Shown here: positions 37,023-45,338 of the stretch, one piece after another
How the letters are laid out: every line of letters begins with the position of its first letter
Position numbering within the stretch: position 1 is the stretch's first letter
Source: Streptomyces sp. NBRC 110028
Lineage (GTDB): Bacteria > Actinomycetota > Actinomycetes > Streptomycetales > Streptomycetaceae
Direction: 5' to 3'
Assembly (NCBI RefSeq): GCF_001417735.1
Contig: NZ_BBUZ01000024.1
Location: forward strand, 492,094-556,093
DNA length: 64,000 bases
The notes under the pieces: generated by a model
What the model was told of the DNA's origin: nothing
What the model saw: only the letters and a program-made list of their open reading frames with translations
Databases searched by the model: none
Position numbers and translations under genes: made by a program

Positions 37023-37807
37023 TTGGCGGCCTCCCCGCTGCGCGCCTTGCGGCGGGTCACGGCGTTGTCCGTGGCGCCGGTGATGGCGGAAATGATCTCT
37101 TCTTGAGAGGTGGTACGGACGTCGAACGTGCCGTTGTTCCGGCCCAGCCGCAGCACCGCGACCCGGTCCGCGACCGCCTTGACGTCGACCATGTTGTGGC
37201 TGATGAGGATCACCGCGAGCCCGCGCTCGCGCAGCCGCTCGACCAGGTCGAGGACCTGCGCGGTCTGCTCCACGCCGAGGGCGGCGGTCGGCTCGTCCAG
37301 GATGACCAGCTTGGGCTCGCCCAGCATGGAACGGGCGATGGCGACGGTCTGCCGCTGGCCGCCGGAGAGCGAGGCGATCGGGATCCGCACACTGGGGATG
37401 CGGATCGACAGGGTGCTCAGCAGTTCACGGGCACGGCGCTCCATCTCGACCTCGTCCAGCACCCCGGCGCGCAGGATCTCGCGGCCGAGGAAGAGGTTGC
37501 CGACGACGTCGATGTTGTCGCACAGGGCGAGGTCCTGGTACACCGTCGCGATGCCCAGGTCCTGGGCATCGTGCGGCCGGGTGATCTCGACGGGCCTGCC
37601 CTGCCATTCGAGGACGCCCTCGTCGGCGGGGCCGACTCCGGCGATCGCCTTGACGAGGGTCGACTTTCCGGCGCCGTTGTCGCCCACCAGGGCGACCACT
37701 TCACCGGCGCGGACCTCCAGTTGGATGTCGGTGAGCGCCTGGACGGCGCCGAACCGCTTGGAGATCCCGCGCAACGCCAACACGGGTTCGTTCGGCACGA
37801 TGGCCAT
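37019..37807 (-). CDS. xylG: xylose-type ABC transporter ATP-binding protein
   Basis: A 262-residue ATPase with Walker A GDNGAGKST (about residue 43), signature LSGGQ (about 148), Walker B LVILDEP (about 170) and the H-loop ISHN. It is a single ABC domain, half the size of the duplicated RbsA/XylG of enteric bacteria, so a homodimer is expected. ATG 37807 is assumed; GTG 37798 is better spaced from the GGAG and may be the real start. Coupled to xylH. Confidence 0.9.
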   Translation of the reverse strand: MAIVPNEPVLALRGISKRFGAVQALTDIQLEVRAGEVVALVGDNGAGKSTLVKAIAGVGPADEGVLEWQGRPVEITRPHDAQDLGIATVYQDLALCDNIDVVGNLFLGREILRAGVLDEVEMERRARELLSTLSIRIPSVRIPIASLSGGQRQTVAIARSMLGEPKLVILDEPTAALGVEQTAQVLDLVERLRERGLAVILISHNMVDVKAVADRVAVLRLGRNNGTFDVRTTSQEEIISAITGATDNAVTRRKARSGEAAK

Positions 37808-37889
37808 CTCCGTTCCGGGCAGGGGGCGGCCCCTGCTGTGTGACGGAGGGGAGAGGACTCTCCCCTCGGACGGGGTTGTTCGTGGGGCA

Positions 37890-37928
37890 GCGGCCGGGCC
37901 GCCGGTGTGTTCACGGCGGCCCGGCCGC
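37890..37928 (-). terminator. hairpin between xylF and xylG
   Basis: Perfect 15-bp arms (37890-37904 and 37914-37928) with a nine-base loop lie 58 bases after xylF. No T-run; such hairpins commonly stabilise or partly terminate the binding-protein message so that XylF is made in excess. Confidence 0.65.
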
Positions 37929-37985
37929 GCGCTGACGCGCTGTGCGCCGTACGGGGGTGTACGGGCTGTACGGGTACGGCGGGGG

Positions 37986-39083
37986 CTACTCGAGCCCGGC
38001 CGCGGCGCAGGCGGCCTTGAACTTCGCCGTGCAGATCTGTCCGACCGAGTACAGACCGTCCTTGACGACGGTGCTCTTGATCTTGTCCTTGGTCAGCGAG
38101 ATCGGGGGGATGAGGGTGGTCGGGATGTCCTTGGTGGTCGGGCTGTCGACCGTGTTGGACTCGGCGACCTTCTCACCACGGCCGAGGGCGATGGCCATCT
38201 TCGCGGCCGCGGTCGCCTCCGCCACGTAGGACTTGTAGACGCTCATGTACTGCTCGCCGCTCACCACCCGCTGCACCCCGGCGAGTTCGGCGTCCTGGCC
38301 GGTGACCGGGGGCAGCGGCTTGACGCCACCGCTCTTGAGCGCGGTGATCGCGCCGCCCGCCATGCTGTCGTTGGCCGAGTAGACGCCGACGATGTTGTCC
38401 TTGCCGACGGAGGAAATGGCGCCCGTCATGGCCTTGTTGGCCTCTTCGGCCAGCCAGCGGTCGACGTCGTAGGACTTGGCGATGTCCACCTTGCCCTTGA
38501 GGACGGACATCGCGCCCTTCTTGAACATGGCGGCGTTGGGGTCGGCCTCCCAGCCGTTGAGCATGATGACCTTGCCGTCCTTGGCCTTCTTCCCCAGCGC
38601 CTTCAGCAGCGCCTCGCCCTGGACCTTGCCGACCGTCTCGTTGTCGAAGGACGTGTAGCCGGAGACCGGGCCCTCGGCCAGCCGGTCGTAGGCGACGACC
38701 GGGATGTGCGCCTCGGCGGCCTTCTTGACCGATCCGGCAATGGACTTGGAGTCCACCGAATCCAGAATGATCACATCGACCTTCTTGGTGATCATGGAGT
38801 CGACCTGCTGCTGCTGTACCGCCGGGTCCGACTTGGCGTTGGCGTACTGAATCTTGCAGCCGGAGCAGTCGGCCAGGATCTTCTTCTTGATCAAGGGCCG
38901 GTCGAAGTTCTCGTATCTGGCCGTCTGGTCCTCGGGCAGAAGGAGACCGACGGTCAACGGCCCGGACTTCTTCTTCTTATCGCCCTTGTCGTCCGCTTCC
39001 TTCGCCGAACCGCAGGCGGCGAGCGAGGCGGCCATCGATACGGCGGCGGTGACCATGGCGACGCGGCGCATCGTTGCGTTCAT
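37986..39083 (-). CDS. xylF: xylose-type sugar-binding lipoprotein
   Basis: A 365-residue periplasmic-binding-protein-like lipoprotein with lipobox LAAC (Cys24), a Lys-rich linker and two LacI/RbsB-type lobes: LTVGLLLPEDQTARYENFD at the start, DVIILDSVDSKSIAG, PVVAYDRLAEGPV, NGWEADPNAAMFKKGA, and the second-lobe VYSANDSMAGGAITAL and VTGQDAELAGVQ. These match XylF of E. coli. ATG 39083 follows GGGAGGT. First gene of xylFGH. Confidence 0.9.
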   Translation of the reverse strand: MNATMRRVAMVTAAVSMAASLAACGSAKEADDKGDKKKKSGPLTVGLLLPEDQTARYENFDRPLIKKKILADCSGCKIQYANAKSDPAVQQQQVDSMITKKVDVIILDSVDSKSIAGSVKKAAEAHIPVVAYDRLAEGPVSGYTSFDNETVGKVQGEALLKALGKKAKDGKVIMLNGWEADPNAAMFKKGAMSVLKGKVDIAKSYDVDRWLAEEANKAMTGAISSVGKDNIVGVYSANDSMAGGAITALKSGGVKPLPPVTGQDAELAGVQRVVSGEQYMSVYKSYVAEATAAAKMAIALGRGEKVAESNTVDSPTTKDIPTTLIPPISLTKDKIKSTVVKDGLYSVGQICTAKFKAACAAAGLE

Positions 39084-39178
39084 AACGGGGGTGACCTCCC
39101 TGACGAGGCCGCGTCATTGCGGCCGAGGTTGGCGTGAAGTCAACTCCGGCCCTGTCATGGCGTCAAGAAGTAAATCCT

Positions 39179-39207
39179 TAACGAGATGGCAACGGTGCCA
39201 TTCGTTA
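39179..39207. promoter_or_regulatory. imperfect palindrome in the xylF promoter region
   Basis: TAACGAGATGGCA (39179-39191) pairs with TGCCATTCGTTA (39196-39207) across a four-base spacer with one bulged base. It lies 96 bases upstream of xylF and after rok7B7, a suitable place for the ROK repressor that controls xylFGH. Confidence 0.5.
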
Positions 39208-39324
39208 TCTGAGTGAACGCAGCCGGACATGCTCGAAGGCATGCCGCATGCCCCGAGGGCGCCGGAAGGTCCTCGGGGGGCGGGCAGGGCGTCAGGCGCC
39301 GCGTTCGGGCGGCGGCCCAGCAGC

Positions 39325-40530
39325 TCAGGCGAGTGCCGGGGTACCCGCCGACAGGGCGCCCTCCAGCAGGGTCGAGTCGCCCATCTCGCTCAGCACCAGC
39401 GCCAGCGCGCCCAGCACCTCGGCCCGGCCGCCGAGCGCCCCGGGCATCACGGCCAGCTGACGGGCGGCGCTGGGAATGGCGTACCGCGCGACCGACTCGC
39501 GGATCGGGCCCAGCACCAGCTCCCCCGCCTCGGCGAGGTGGCCGCCGAGCACCATGCGGCTGGGGTTGATCAGGTTGCACAGGTTCGCCACGCCGCTGCC
39601 GATGTGCCGGCCGACGTCCGCGATCACCCGGCGGCAGCCGGGGTCGCCGTCCCGGGCGAGCTGCACCATGCGCTCGATGGTGAGGTCCTCGCCATGGCTG
39701 GAACGCAGCAGCGGCAGGATGTAGCGGGCCGCGGCGAACGTCTCCAGGCAGCCGCGGTTGCCGCAGCGGCACACCGGGCCCGACTCGTCGAGGGTGATGT
39801 GGCCGATCTCGCCCGCCGTGCCGCCCGGGCCCCGGTAGATCTGGCCGCTGATCACCAGCCCCGCGCCGACACCGTCGGCGACCTTGATGTACGCCAGGTC
39901 GGCGACCCCGCGCCCGGAGCCCCACACCAGCTCGCCGAGCGCGCCCAGGTTGGCGTCGTTGTCCACGTGCACCGGCACCCCGAGCCGCTGGGCCAGGTCG
40001 TCGCGCGGATTGGTGCCCGCCCAGCCCGGCAGGATCGCGGTCGAGCCGAGCGTGCCGGTCTCCACGTCGATCGGGGCCGGGACGCCCAGGCCGACGCCGA
40101 CGACCTTGTCCTGGCTCAGCCCTGTGCCGGCGATCAGCCTGCTCACCAGCTGCTCCGCCCGGTCCAGGCCCTGCGCGGAGGAGGCGTCCACATCCAGCGG
40201 CTCCGCCTCCTCGGCCAGCACCTGGTGGGCGAGGTTGCCGACCGCGACCCTGAGGTGCGTATGGCCGAAGTCCACGCCCACGACGATGCCCGCGTCCCCG
40301 CTGAGCGAGACGCTGCGCGCCCGGCGGCCACCCGCCGAGGTGGGCGTGACCTCGACCGTTCCGCCGTCCTTCAGCTCGCGCACGATGTTGGAGACGGTGG
40401 CCGCGGACAGCCCGGTGGACCGGGCGATCTCCGCCTGGGTCAGCGAGCCCGCCATACGCACCGCCCGGACCACCCGCTCCAGGTTGGCCCGGTGCAGCGA
40501 CGACTGCGATCCCGGAGTCTCCACGCCCAT
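39325..40530 (-). CDS. rok7B7: ROK-family transcriptional regulator
   Basis: A 401-residue repressor: winged HTH at about 15-65 (TQAEIARSTGLSAATVSNIV) and sugar-kinase-like ROK domain with VVGVDFGHTHLRVAVG near 83, and the zinc motif GHITLD...CRCGNRGCLE near 255-275. The neighbourhood (xylFGH downstream, ngcEFG upstream) is that of Rok7B7 (SCO6008), which represses xylFGH and affects carbon catabolite repression and antibiotic production in S. coelicolor. The symbol rests on synteny and my recognition of the family. Confidence 0.85.
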   Translation of the reverse strand: MGVETPGSQSSLHRANLERVVRAVRMAGSLTQAEIARSTGLSAATVSNIVRELKDGGTVEVTPTSAGGRRARSVSLSGDAGIVVGVDFGHTHLRVAVGNLAHQVLAEEAEPLDVDASSAQGLDRAEQLVSRLIAGTGLSQDKVVGVGLGVPAPIDVETGTLGSTAILPGWAGTNPRDDLAQRLGVPVHVDNDANLGALGELVWGSGRGVADLAYIKVADGVGAGLVISGQIYRGPGGTAGEIGHITLDESGPVCRCGNRGCLETFAAARYILPLLRSSHGEDLTIERMVQLARDGDPGCRRVIADVGRHIGSGVANLCNLINPSRMVLGGHLAEAGELVLGPIRESVARYAIPSAARQLAVMPGALGGRAEVLGALALVLSEMGDSTLLEGALSAGTPALA

Positions 40531-40793
40531 CCACTCCCGCCTTCACGGGCGGCACGCCGGCCGCTCCGCCGGCCGGGCCGCAGCAGTGAGGCCCGGCTTT
40601 GTCTCCAACATGTGAACTCTAAGCTGAGCCGCCCCGCTTGTTCCACGTCAAGCCCTTGACATGGTGAGGCGGCCTTCGAGCGAGGGTGTGGCAGGAGGTT
40701 TCCCCGCGCTTCCTCGCACAATCGCGATATTCCGCCAGCGTACGACGGAGCGATTGCATCCGTTTCGTTCACATATCACATACTCCGCGGGTT
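40531..40793 (-). promoter_or_regulatory. rok7B7 upstream region with ngcG terminator candidate
   Basis: The 263 bases contain a bulged hairpin (CAATCGC 40719-40725 with GCGATTG 40750-40756, inner TCCG/CGGA) about 40 bases past the ngcG stop, a probable terminator, and then the rok7B7 promoter. I see no clear -10/-35. Confidence 0.35.
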
Positions 40794-41753
40794 CTACTTC
40801 AGCGCCCCGGCGGTCAGCCCGGTCTGGACCTGGCGCTGGAAGACGATGTAAGCCGCGAGCACCGGAAGCATCGCCAGCACCAGCCCGGCGAACAGCGCCG
40901 ACCAGTCGCCCTTGTACTGCTGGCTGGCCGCGAGCTGCACCAGGCCCTGGGTGAGCACCCGCTTGTCCTCGTCCGTGTTGAGCACCGTGGGCAGCATGTA
41001 CTGGTTCCACTGGCCGAGGAAATTGAAGATGCCCACGCTGATCAGCCCCGGCTTCGCCATCGGCAGCATGACCTGGAAGAACGTCCGGGTGTGGGACGCG
41101 CCGTCGATCAGTGACGCCTCCGCCACCGAGGTGGGCAGGGTCTTGAAGAAGGAGGTGAGGAAGAAGACGGTGAACGGCAGCGAATAGGCGATGTAGACCA
41201 GGATCAGCCCGTGGAAGGTGTTGAGCAGGCTCATGTTCTTCATGACGAAGAACAGCGGCACCAGCGCCAGGATGATGGGAAAGCTCATCCCGCCGACGAA
41301 CATGAAGTAGATGACGCGCTTCCCGGGGAATTCGAACCGGGCCAGCACATACGCCGCCATCGCCCCCAGCAGCATCGTGCCGATCAGCGAACAGCCCACC
41401 ACCAGAACGGTGTTGACGAAGAAGTCGCCGATGTTGGACTTGCTCCAGGCGCGCGACCAGTTGTCGAAGTGCAGCGCGGAGGGCAGCCCCCAGGGCGAGG
41501 TGAAGATCGCCTTGTCGGTCTTGAGGGAACTCATCACCGCCCACAGCAGCGGCATGGTGACGAGCAGCCCCCAGATCACCAGGATGCCGTGCGAGAAGAC
41601 GTTGAGGACCTTGCCCTCGCTGCCGATCCGCCCCTCGGGGGTGAAGCGCGGCGGCTGCTCGGCGACGGGGGCGGCGAGCGGCGGCTCGTCGTCCTTGGTG
41701 ACGCCGGCCTTGGTGACGCCGGGGAGTTCCGAGGGCTCTGCTTGCGAGGTCAC
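40794..41753 (-). CDS. ngcG: N-acetylglucosamine/chitobiose ABC permease
   Basis: A 319-residue MalG-type permease with a long Pro/Glu-rich N terminus, six helices and EAA loop VAEASLIDGASHTRTFFQVM (about 215-235). GTG 41753 follows a G-rich ribosome site. It is the third gene of a binding protein-permease-permease set lying next to rok7B7, the arrangement of ngcEFG (SCO6005-6007). No ATPase is linked; MsiK is the known partner for such importers. Confidence 0.87.
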   Translation of the reverse strand: MTSQAEPSELPGVTKAGVTKDDEPPLAAPVAEQPPRFTPEGRIGSEGKVLNVFSHGILVIWGLLVTMPLLWAVMSSLKTDKAIFTSPWGLPSALHFDNWSRAWSKSNIGDFFVNTVLVVGCSLIGTMLLGAMAAYVLARFEFPGKRVIYFMFVGGMSFPIILALVPLFFVMKNMSLLNTFHGLILVYIAYSLPFTVFFLTSFFKTLPTSVAEASLIDGASHTRTFFQVMLPMAKPGLISVGIFNFLGQWNQYMLPTVLNTDEDKRVLTQGLVQLAASQQYKGDWSALFAGLVLAMLPVLAAYIVFQRQVQTGLTAGALK

Positions 41754-41814
41754 TGTGGTCCCCCCAGGTCGGCGGTCGAGCGGTGGTTCGCGGGTGCGGT
41801 CACGGGCCCCGGCA

Positions 41815-42732
41815 TCAGTACTCCAGCCGTTCGCGCCGGCCGAGCCTGCCCACGACGACCGCGAAGATCAGGGTGACGATCAGCATCGCGACGCCGATCG
41901 TGGTCGCGCGTCCGGCCTGCCCGTCGTGGAAGGTCTTGGTGTACACGTAGTAGCCCAGGACCTGGGTGGAGTCGGCGGGCCCGCCCGGGCCCACCGTCAT
42001 GATCTGCACGACGGCGAACGCGTCGAGGGCGATGATGCCCATGTAGATCCAGCCGGTCTGGACGGTGTCCCACAGCAGCGGCAGGGTGATCCGGAAGAAG
42101 GTGTGCACACGGTCGGCGCCGTCGAGCAGCGCGGCCTCGTAGAAGTCCTTCGGGATGGAGCTCATCCCGGCGGAGAAGAGGACGACGTAGAAGCCGACGT
42201 TACTCCAGACCATCACGGCCATGAGGCACCACAGCGCCAGCTTCGGATCGGCCAGCCACTCCTGCTGCAGCGAGTCCAGGCCGACTCCGCCGAGGAAGGC
42301 GTTGAGCGCGCCGTTGCGCGGGTTGTAGGTGAACTGGAACAGCAGGGCGACGATCGCGATCGACAGCACCTGCGGAAAGAAATAGATCACCTTGTAGACG
42401 CTCGACCCGCGCACGCCCGTGATGGCCGCGTTCTTCCTGCCGCGGCCGCCGACGTTGAGCATGAAGGCGAAGAAGAGTCCGAGCCCGAGCGTCACCAGCG
42501 GCACGACCAGCAGCAGCAGAACATTGTGACCGACCGCTTTCCAGAAGAGGTCGTCATGCAACAGCCAGTTGTAGTTCCTGAACCCGACCATCTTGAAGTC
42601 GGAGCTCAAGCCCGTCCAGTCCGTGAACGAATAGTAGATGGCCTGGACGAACGGCGAGATCACGAAGACCGCGTAAAGGATCACTGGCAGGGCCAGGAAC
42701 CCCGCGATGAACCGGTATTTACCATGCTGCAT
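41815..42732 (-). CDS. ngcF: N-acetylglucosamine/chitobiose ABC permease
   Basis: A 305-residue MalF-type permease. ATG 42732 (MQHGKYRFIAG) has GAGG nine bases upstream and places the first helix directly after the start, so it is preferred over earlier in-frame codons. EAA loop DFYEAALLDGADRVHTFFRI lies near 195-215. The gene sits between ngcE and ngcG with gaps of 73 and 61 bases in one operon. Confidence 0.87.
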   Translation of the reverse strand: MQHGKYRFIAGFLALPVILYAVFVISPFVQAIYYSFTDWTGLSSDFKMVGFRNYNWLLHDDLFWKAVGHNVLLLLVVPLVTLGLGLFFAFMLNVGGRGRKNAAITGVRGSSVYKVIYFFPQVLSIAIVALLFQFTYNPRNGALNAFLGGVGLDSLQQEWLADPKLALWCLMAVMVWSNVGFYVVLFSAGMSSIPKDFYEAALLDGADRVHTFFRITLPLLWDTVQTGWIYMGIIALDAFAVVQIMTVGPGGPADSTQVLGYYVYTKTFHDGQAGRATTIGVAMLIVTLIFAVVVGRLGRRERLEY

Positions 42733-42805
42733 TTCTACCGACCTCGGACTTCTCTCGCGGATAATGCCGCCGGTGACGCGTCGAACTCCATCAGATGCGC
42801 CTCGA

Positions 42806-44242
42806 TCAGACGTGCTTGTACTTCTTGACGGCATCGTCCTTCGCCGTGGCGTCGGCGAACTTCTGGCACTTCTTGACCGCCTCGGCCGGAGTCATGCGGC
42901 CCGCCATCATCTCGCCCAGCACGCCCACGCCGATCTGCTGCTTCTGGAGCGTCACGTACCAGTCCTGCAGCCGCGGGTTGACGACGTTCTTGCCCGCCTT
43001 CTCCAGCGCCTCCTGCGCGGACGACAGGCCCGACGGCAGGGAGAGCCCGTCGGTACCGCCGTTGAGCGAGGAGAGCGAGGAGACCTGCTTGACGAAGTTC
43101 TTGGTCGACTTCTCGCCCAGCATGATCCGCAGCAGCTCCATGCCGCCCTGCGGGTTCCTGGCCGTCTTCGGCACGATGAAGGGCTCACCGCCGGAGGCCC
43201 ACAGCGTGCCGAACGGCATCTTGTCGCTCTTGTCGAGGCTGGAGGGCGCGCCCACCGCCATCTGGAAGTCCTTCGGCGTGGTCTTCTTCGCCTCGTTCTC
43301 CACCCAGGAGCCGTTGGGGATGAACAGCGCCTTGCCCTGGTTCCACGCGGTCTGCGACTCGATGTGGGTGAGACCCGGGGTGCCCTTGAGGATGTAGCCC
43401 TTCTTGTACAGCTCGTAGTACGCCTCGAAGGCGGCCTTCACGGCCGGGTGCTTCCAGGCGTTCGGCTCCAGGTTGTCGATCGAGTCCAGGACCTTCCTGC
43501 CGCCGATCTTGGCGATGAAGGGGTAGAGGCTGAACGGCAGGTAGTACGGGTACTTGCCCGGGTAGGTCCAGCCCGCGATGCCCTTCTTCTTCGCCTTCTC
43601 GCAGACCCCCAGCATGTCGTCCCAGGTCTCGGGGTATTCCACGTCGAGCTTCGCCAGGTTGCTCTTGGAGTACCAGACGCCGTAGACGGTGTAGGCGTAG
43701 TAGAGGATCCACACCGGCTTGCCGTCGAACTGGCCCATCTCGACGACGCCGGGGCGCAGCGTCTCGCGCACCGTCTTGTTCGGGTCGTCGAGGGAGGGCG
43801 AGTCGAGCAGCGGGGTGAGGTCGGTCAGCTGGTTCTTGGCGACCAGGGTGCCGAAGTCCATCTGCTCGGCACCGGAGTTGTCGACCAGGTCCGGCGGGGT
43901 GCCGCCGTTGAACCGCGGCTGGAGCACCGTCTGGATCTTCTGGGTCGCGGAGTGCTTGATCTTGCCCTTGGTCTTCGGGTACGCCGTGGCGTACTCGGCC
44001 TCGGCGTCCTTGGCGTACTGCTGGCCGAAGCCGCCGTCGAAGATGACGACGTCGAGGGCGGCGCTCTCGTTGACGGCGAGCGGGTTCTTGGCGCTCTTCT
44101 TGCCCTTGTCGACCTTCTTCTCACTGTCGTCGCCACCACTGGCACAGGCGGAGAGCACGCTCATCGCCGGCACGGTGATCAGCCCGAGGGCCGCCGACCT
44201 CTTGATCAGATCACGCCGTCCGAAATCTGGGATGGATCCCAT
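42806..44242 (-). CDS. ngcE: N-acetylglucosamine/chitobiose-binding lipoprotein
   Basis: A 478-residue solute-binding protein from ATG 44242. The export signal has a twin-arginine core (FGRRDLIKRSAALG) followed by a lipobox LSAC (Cys36), so it should be a Tat-exported lipoprotein, pre-folded before export. The mature part has VVIFDGGFGQQYAKD, TPPDLVDNSGAEQMDFG, WTYPGKYPYYLPFSLYPF, and NGSWVENEAKKTTP segments like NgcE of S. olivaceoviridis. A DasR-type operator overlaps the promoter. In S. coelicolor NgcE binds N,N'-diacetylchitobiose with low affinity; the same ligand is inferred here. Confidence 0.87.
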   Translation of the reverse strand: MGSIPDFGRRDLIKRSAALGLITVPAMSVLSACASGGDDSEKKVDKGKKSAKNPLAVNESAALDVVIFDGGFGQQYAKDAEAEYATAYPKTKGKIKHSATQKIQTVLQPRFNGGTPPDLVDNSGAEQMDFGTLVAKNQLTDLTPLLDSPSLDDPNKTVRETLRPGVVEMGQFDGKPVWILYYAYTVYGVWYSKSNLAKLDVEYPETWDDMLGVCEKAKKKGIAGWTYPGKYPYYLPFSLYPFIAKIGGRKVLDSIDNLEPNAWKHPAVKAAFEAYYELYKKGYILKGTPGLTHIESQTAWNQGKALFIPNGSWVENEAKKTTPKDFQMAVGAPSSLDKSDKMPFGTLWASGGEPFIVPKTARNPQGGMELLRIMLGEKSTKNFVKQVSSLSSLNGGTDGLSLPSGLSSAQEALEKAGKNVVNPRLQDWYVTLQKQQIGVGVLGEMMAGRMTPAEAVKKCQKFADATAKDDAVKKYKHV

Positions 44243-44580
44243 GCTCAAGTCCTCGCCTTCGTCAGGACTCAGGCGGTGTAACGGTTTCCCGTACATGCTC
44301 GCCTCCGGGCGAGGGGCCCGACACCGCGGGTCAGTTGAAGCGTGAAGCGGAATTGCTGGGTGTGCGCCGGGAGAGCTCAGAACCGCCGAGGCCGGCTCGG
44401 TATGGCCGCGGCACGGCCTCCCCCTGGGGCGACAGGTATAGTCCACTGGGCATCGAGAGGGCAAGATCGAATGGTCATCGGGTGGGCATCTTTCCCGAGT
44501 TGAGACCTGTCCGACATACCGTGGGGGGCCCAGCCCGTACGGCACTCAGCCGTGCGCGCGATCCTCGAAAGGCGGTCCCC
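44243..44580. other. divergent regulatory region of ngcE and the lipoprotein gene
   Basis: This 338-base gap carries the ngcE promoter with its DasR-type site and, on the other strand, the lipoprotein promoter. No gene is visible. A long ngcE leader of nearly 190 bases follows from the promoter position. Confidence 0.5.
44432..44464 (-). promoter_or_regulatory. dre (DasR-responsive element) over the ngcE promoter
   Basis: ACAGGTATAGTCCACT at 44432-44447 matches the DasR consensus ACTGGTCTAGACCACT at 13 of 16 positions. On the minus strand TTGCCC (44464-44459) and TATACC (44440-44435), 18 bases apart, form the likely ngcE promoter, so the site covers the -10. DasR is released by glucosamine-6-phosphate, linking the importer to GlcNAc metabolism. 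Confidence 0.75.
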
Positions 44581-45102
44581 GTGTCCCGCAAGCAGCTCCC
44601 CCTCGCCACCAGTGTTGTCGTGGCCGCGACACTCGCGTTCTCCGCGGGCTGCGGCTCGGACAGAGGCGGCTCACCGGCCGGGGACGCCAAGGGCGGTGCG
44701 GCGATCGGCAAGGGCATGGCCCGGCTCCCGGTGGAGCCGACGCAGGAGCCGACCGAGGAACCCACCGAGGACCCCACCGATGACCCCTCGGACGAGCCCA
44801 CCGGCGGCTCGGGGCTGATATCGGCGGACGCCAAGATGGGCACGTGCGGCTGGAGCCCGGACGGCAAGCCGTACGCCAATGTGAAGATCAGCAACTCCAG
44901 TTCCTCCACGGCCTACTACTTCCTCCTCGTCGGGTTCGTGGACAGCTCCGACGAGGTCGTGACCACGGGCACCGAGTCCGACGCCTCGGTGGCGGGGAAC
45001 TCCGACAAGACCATCAAGGTCTCCGGCCTCCAGGCGGACTCCTCCAAGAAGGCGAAGAAGTGCCGTCTGTCGATGGCCACCAAGTCCGACTCTCCCGGCT
45101 GA
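44581..45102 (+). CDS. small secreted lipoprotein with Pro-Thr-Glu spacer
   Basis: The 173-residue product has a signal peptide with lipobox SAGC (Cys27), an acidic spacer of repeated EPT/DPT units (residues 62-80) and a C-terminal domain of about 90 residues (TCGWSPDGKPYANVKISNSS, ending KKCRLSMATKS) that looks like an immunoglobulin-like beta sandwich with two cysteines. GTG 44581 follows AAAGGCGG. Function not recognised; a cell-surface accessory or sensor role is possible given its position opposite ngcE. Confidence 0.7.
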   Translation: MSRKQLPLATSVVVAATLAFSAGCGSDRGGSPAGDAKGGAAIGKGMARLPVEPTQEPTEEPTEDPTDDPSDEPTGGSGLISADAKMGTCGWSPDGKPYANVKISNSSSSTAYYFLLVGFVDSSDEVVTTGTESDASVAGNSDKTIKVSGLQADSSKKAKKCRLSMATKSDSPG

Positions 45103-45141
45103 TGGATCGCTGATGGATTATTGACCGGCCCTCATGGACAG

Positions 45142-45170
45142 GGGCCGCATCCGCCGCGCGGGTGCGGCCC
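45142..45170 (+). terminator. hairpin after the lipoprotein gene
   Basis: Eight-base arms GGGCCGCA/TGCGGCCC about 40 bases after the stop; no T-run. Confidence 0.5.
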
Positions 45171-45305
45171 GCGTCGCGCGGTCGCCACCCCAAGATCACT
45201 CGCATGGAGTGCTCGGCGGAATGCTCACCCGCACGGGTTGTGCACCGCTGTCACCTTGACACCACCCTCCCCGCAACGCCCTACTTATCCTTGCCCCACC
45301 CGATC

Positions 45306-45317
45306 GACAACGTTGTC
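45306..45317. promoter_or_regulatory. LacI-type operator upstream of the GH92 gene
   Basis: GACAACGTTGTC is a perfect 12-bp palindrome with central CG, the classic form bound by LacI/GalR repressors, 21 bases before the start codon. TTGACA at 45256-45261 may be the -35, placing the operator downstream of the promoter as a roadblock. No LacI-family gene is in the window. Confidence 0.65.
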
Positions 45318-45338
45318 AGACTCGTTGAGAGGCCGAGT

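Noticed and set aside
45256..45291. TTGACA with TACTTA as the GH92 promoter
   Set aside because: The spacing is 20 bases, too long for a confident call; mentioned only as a possible -35.
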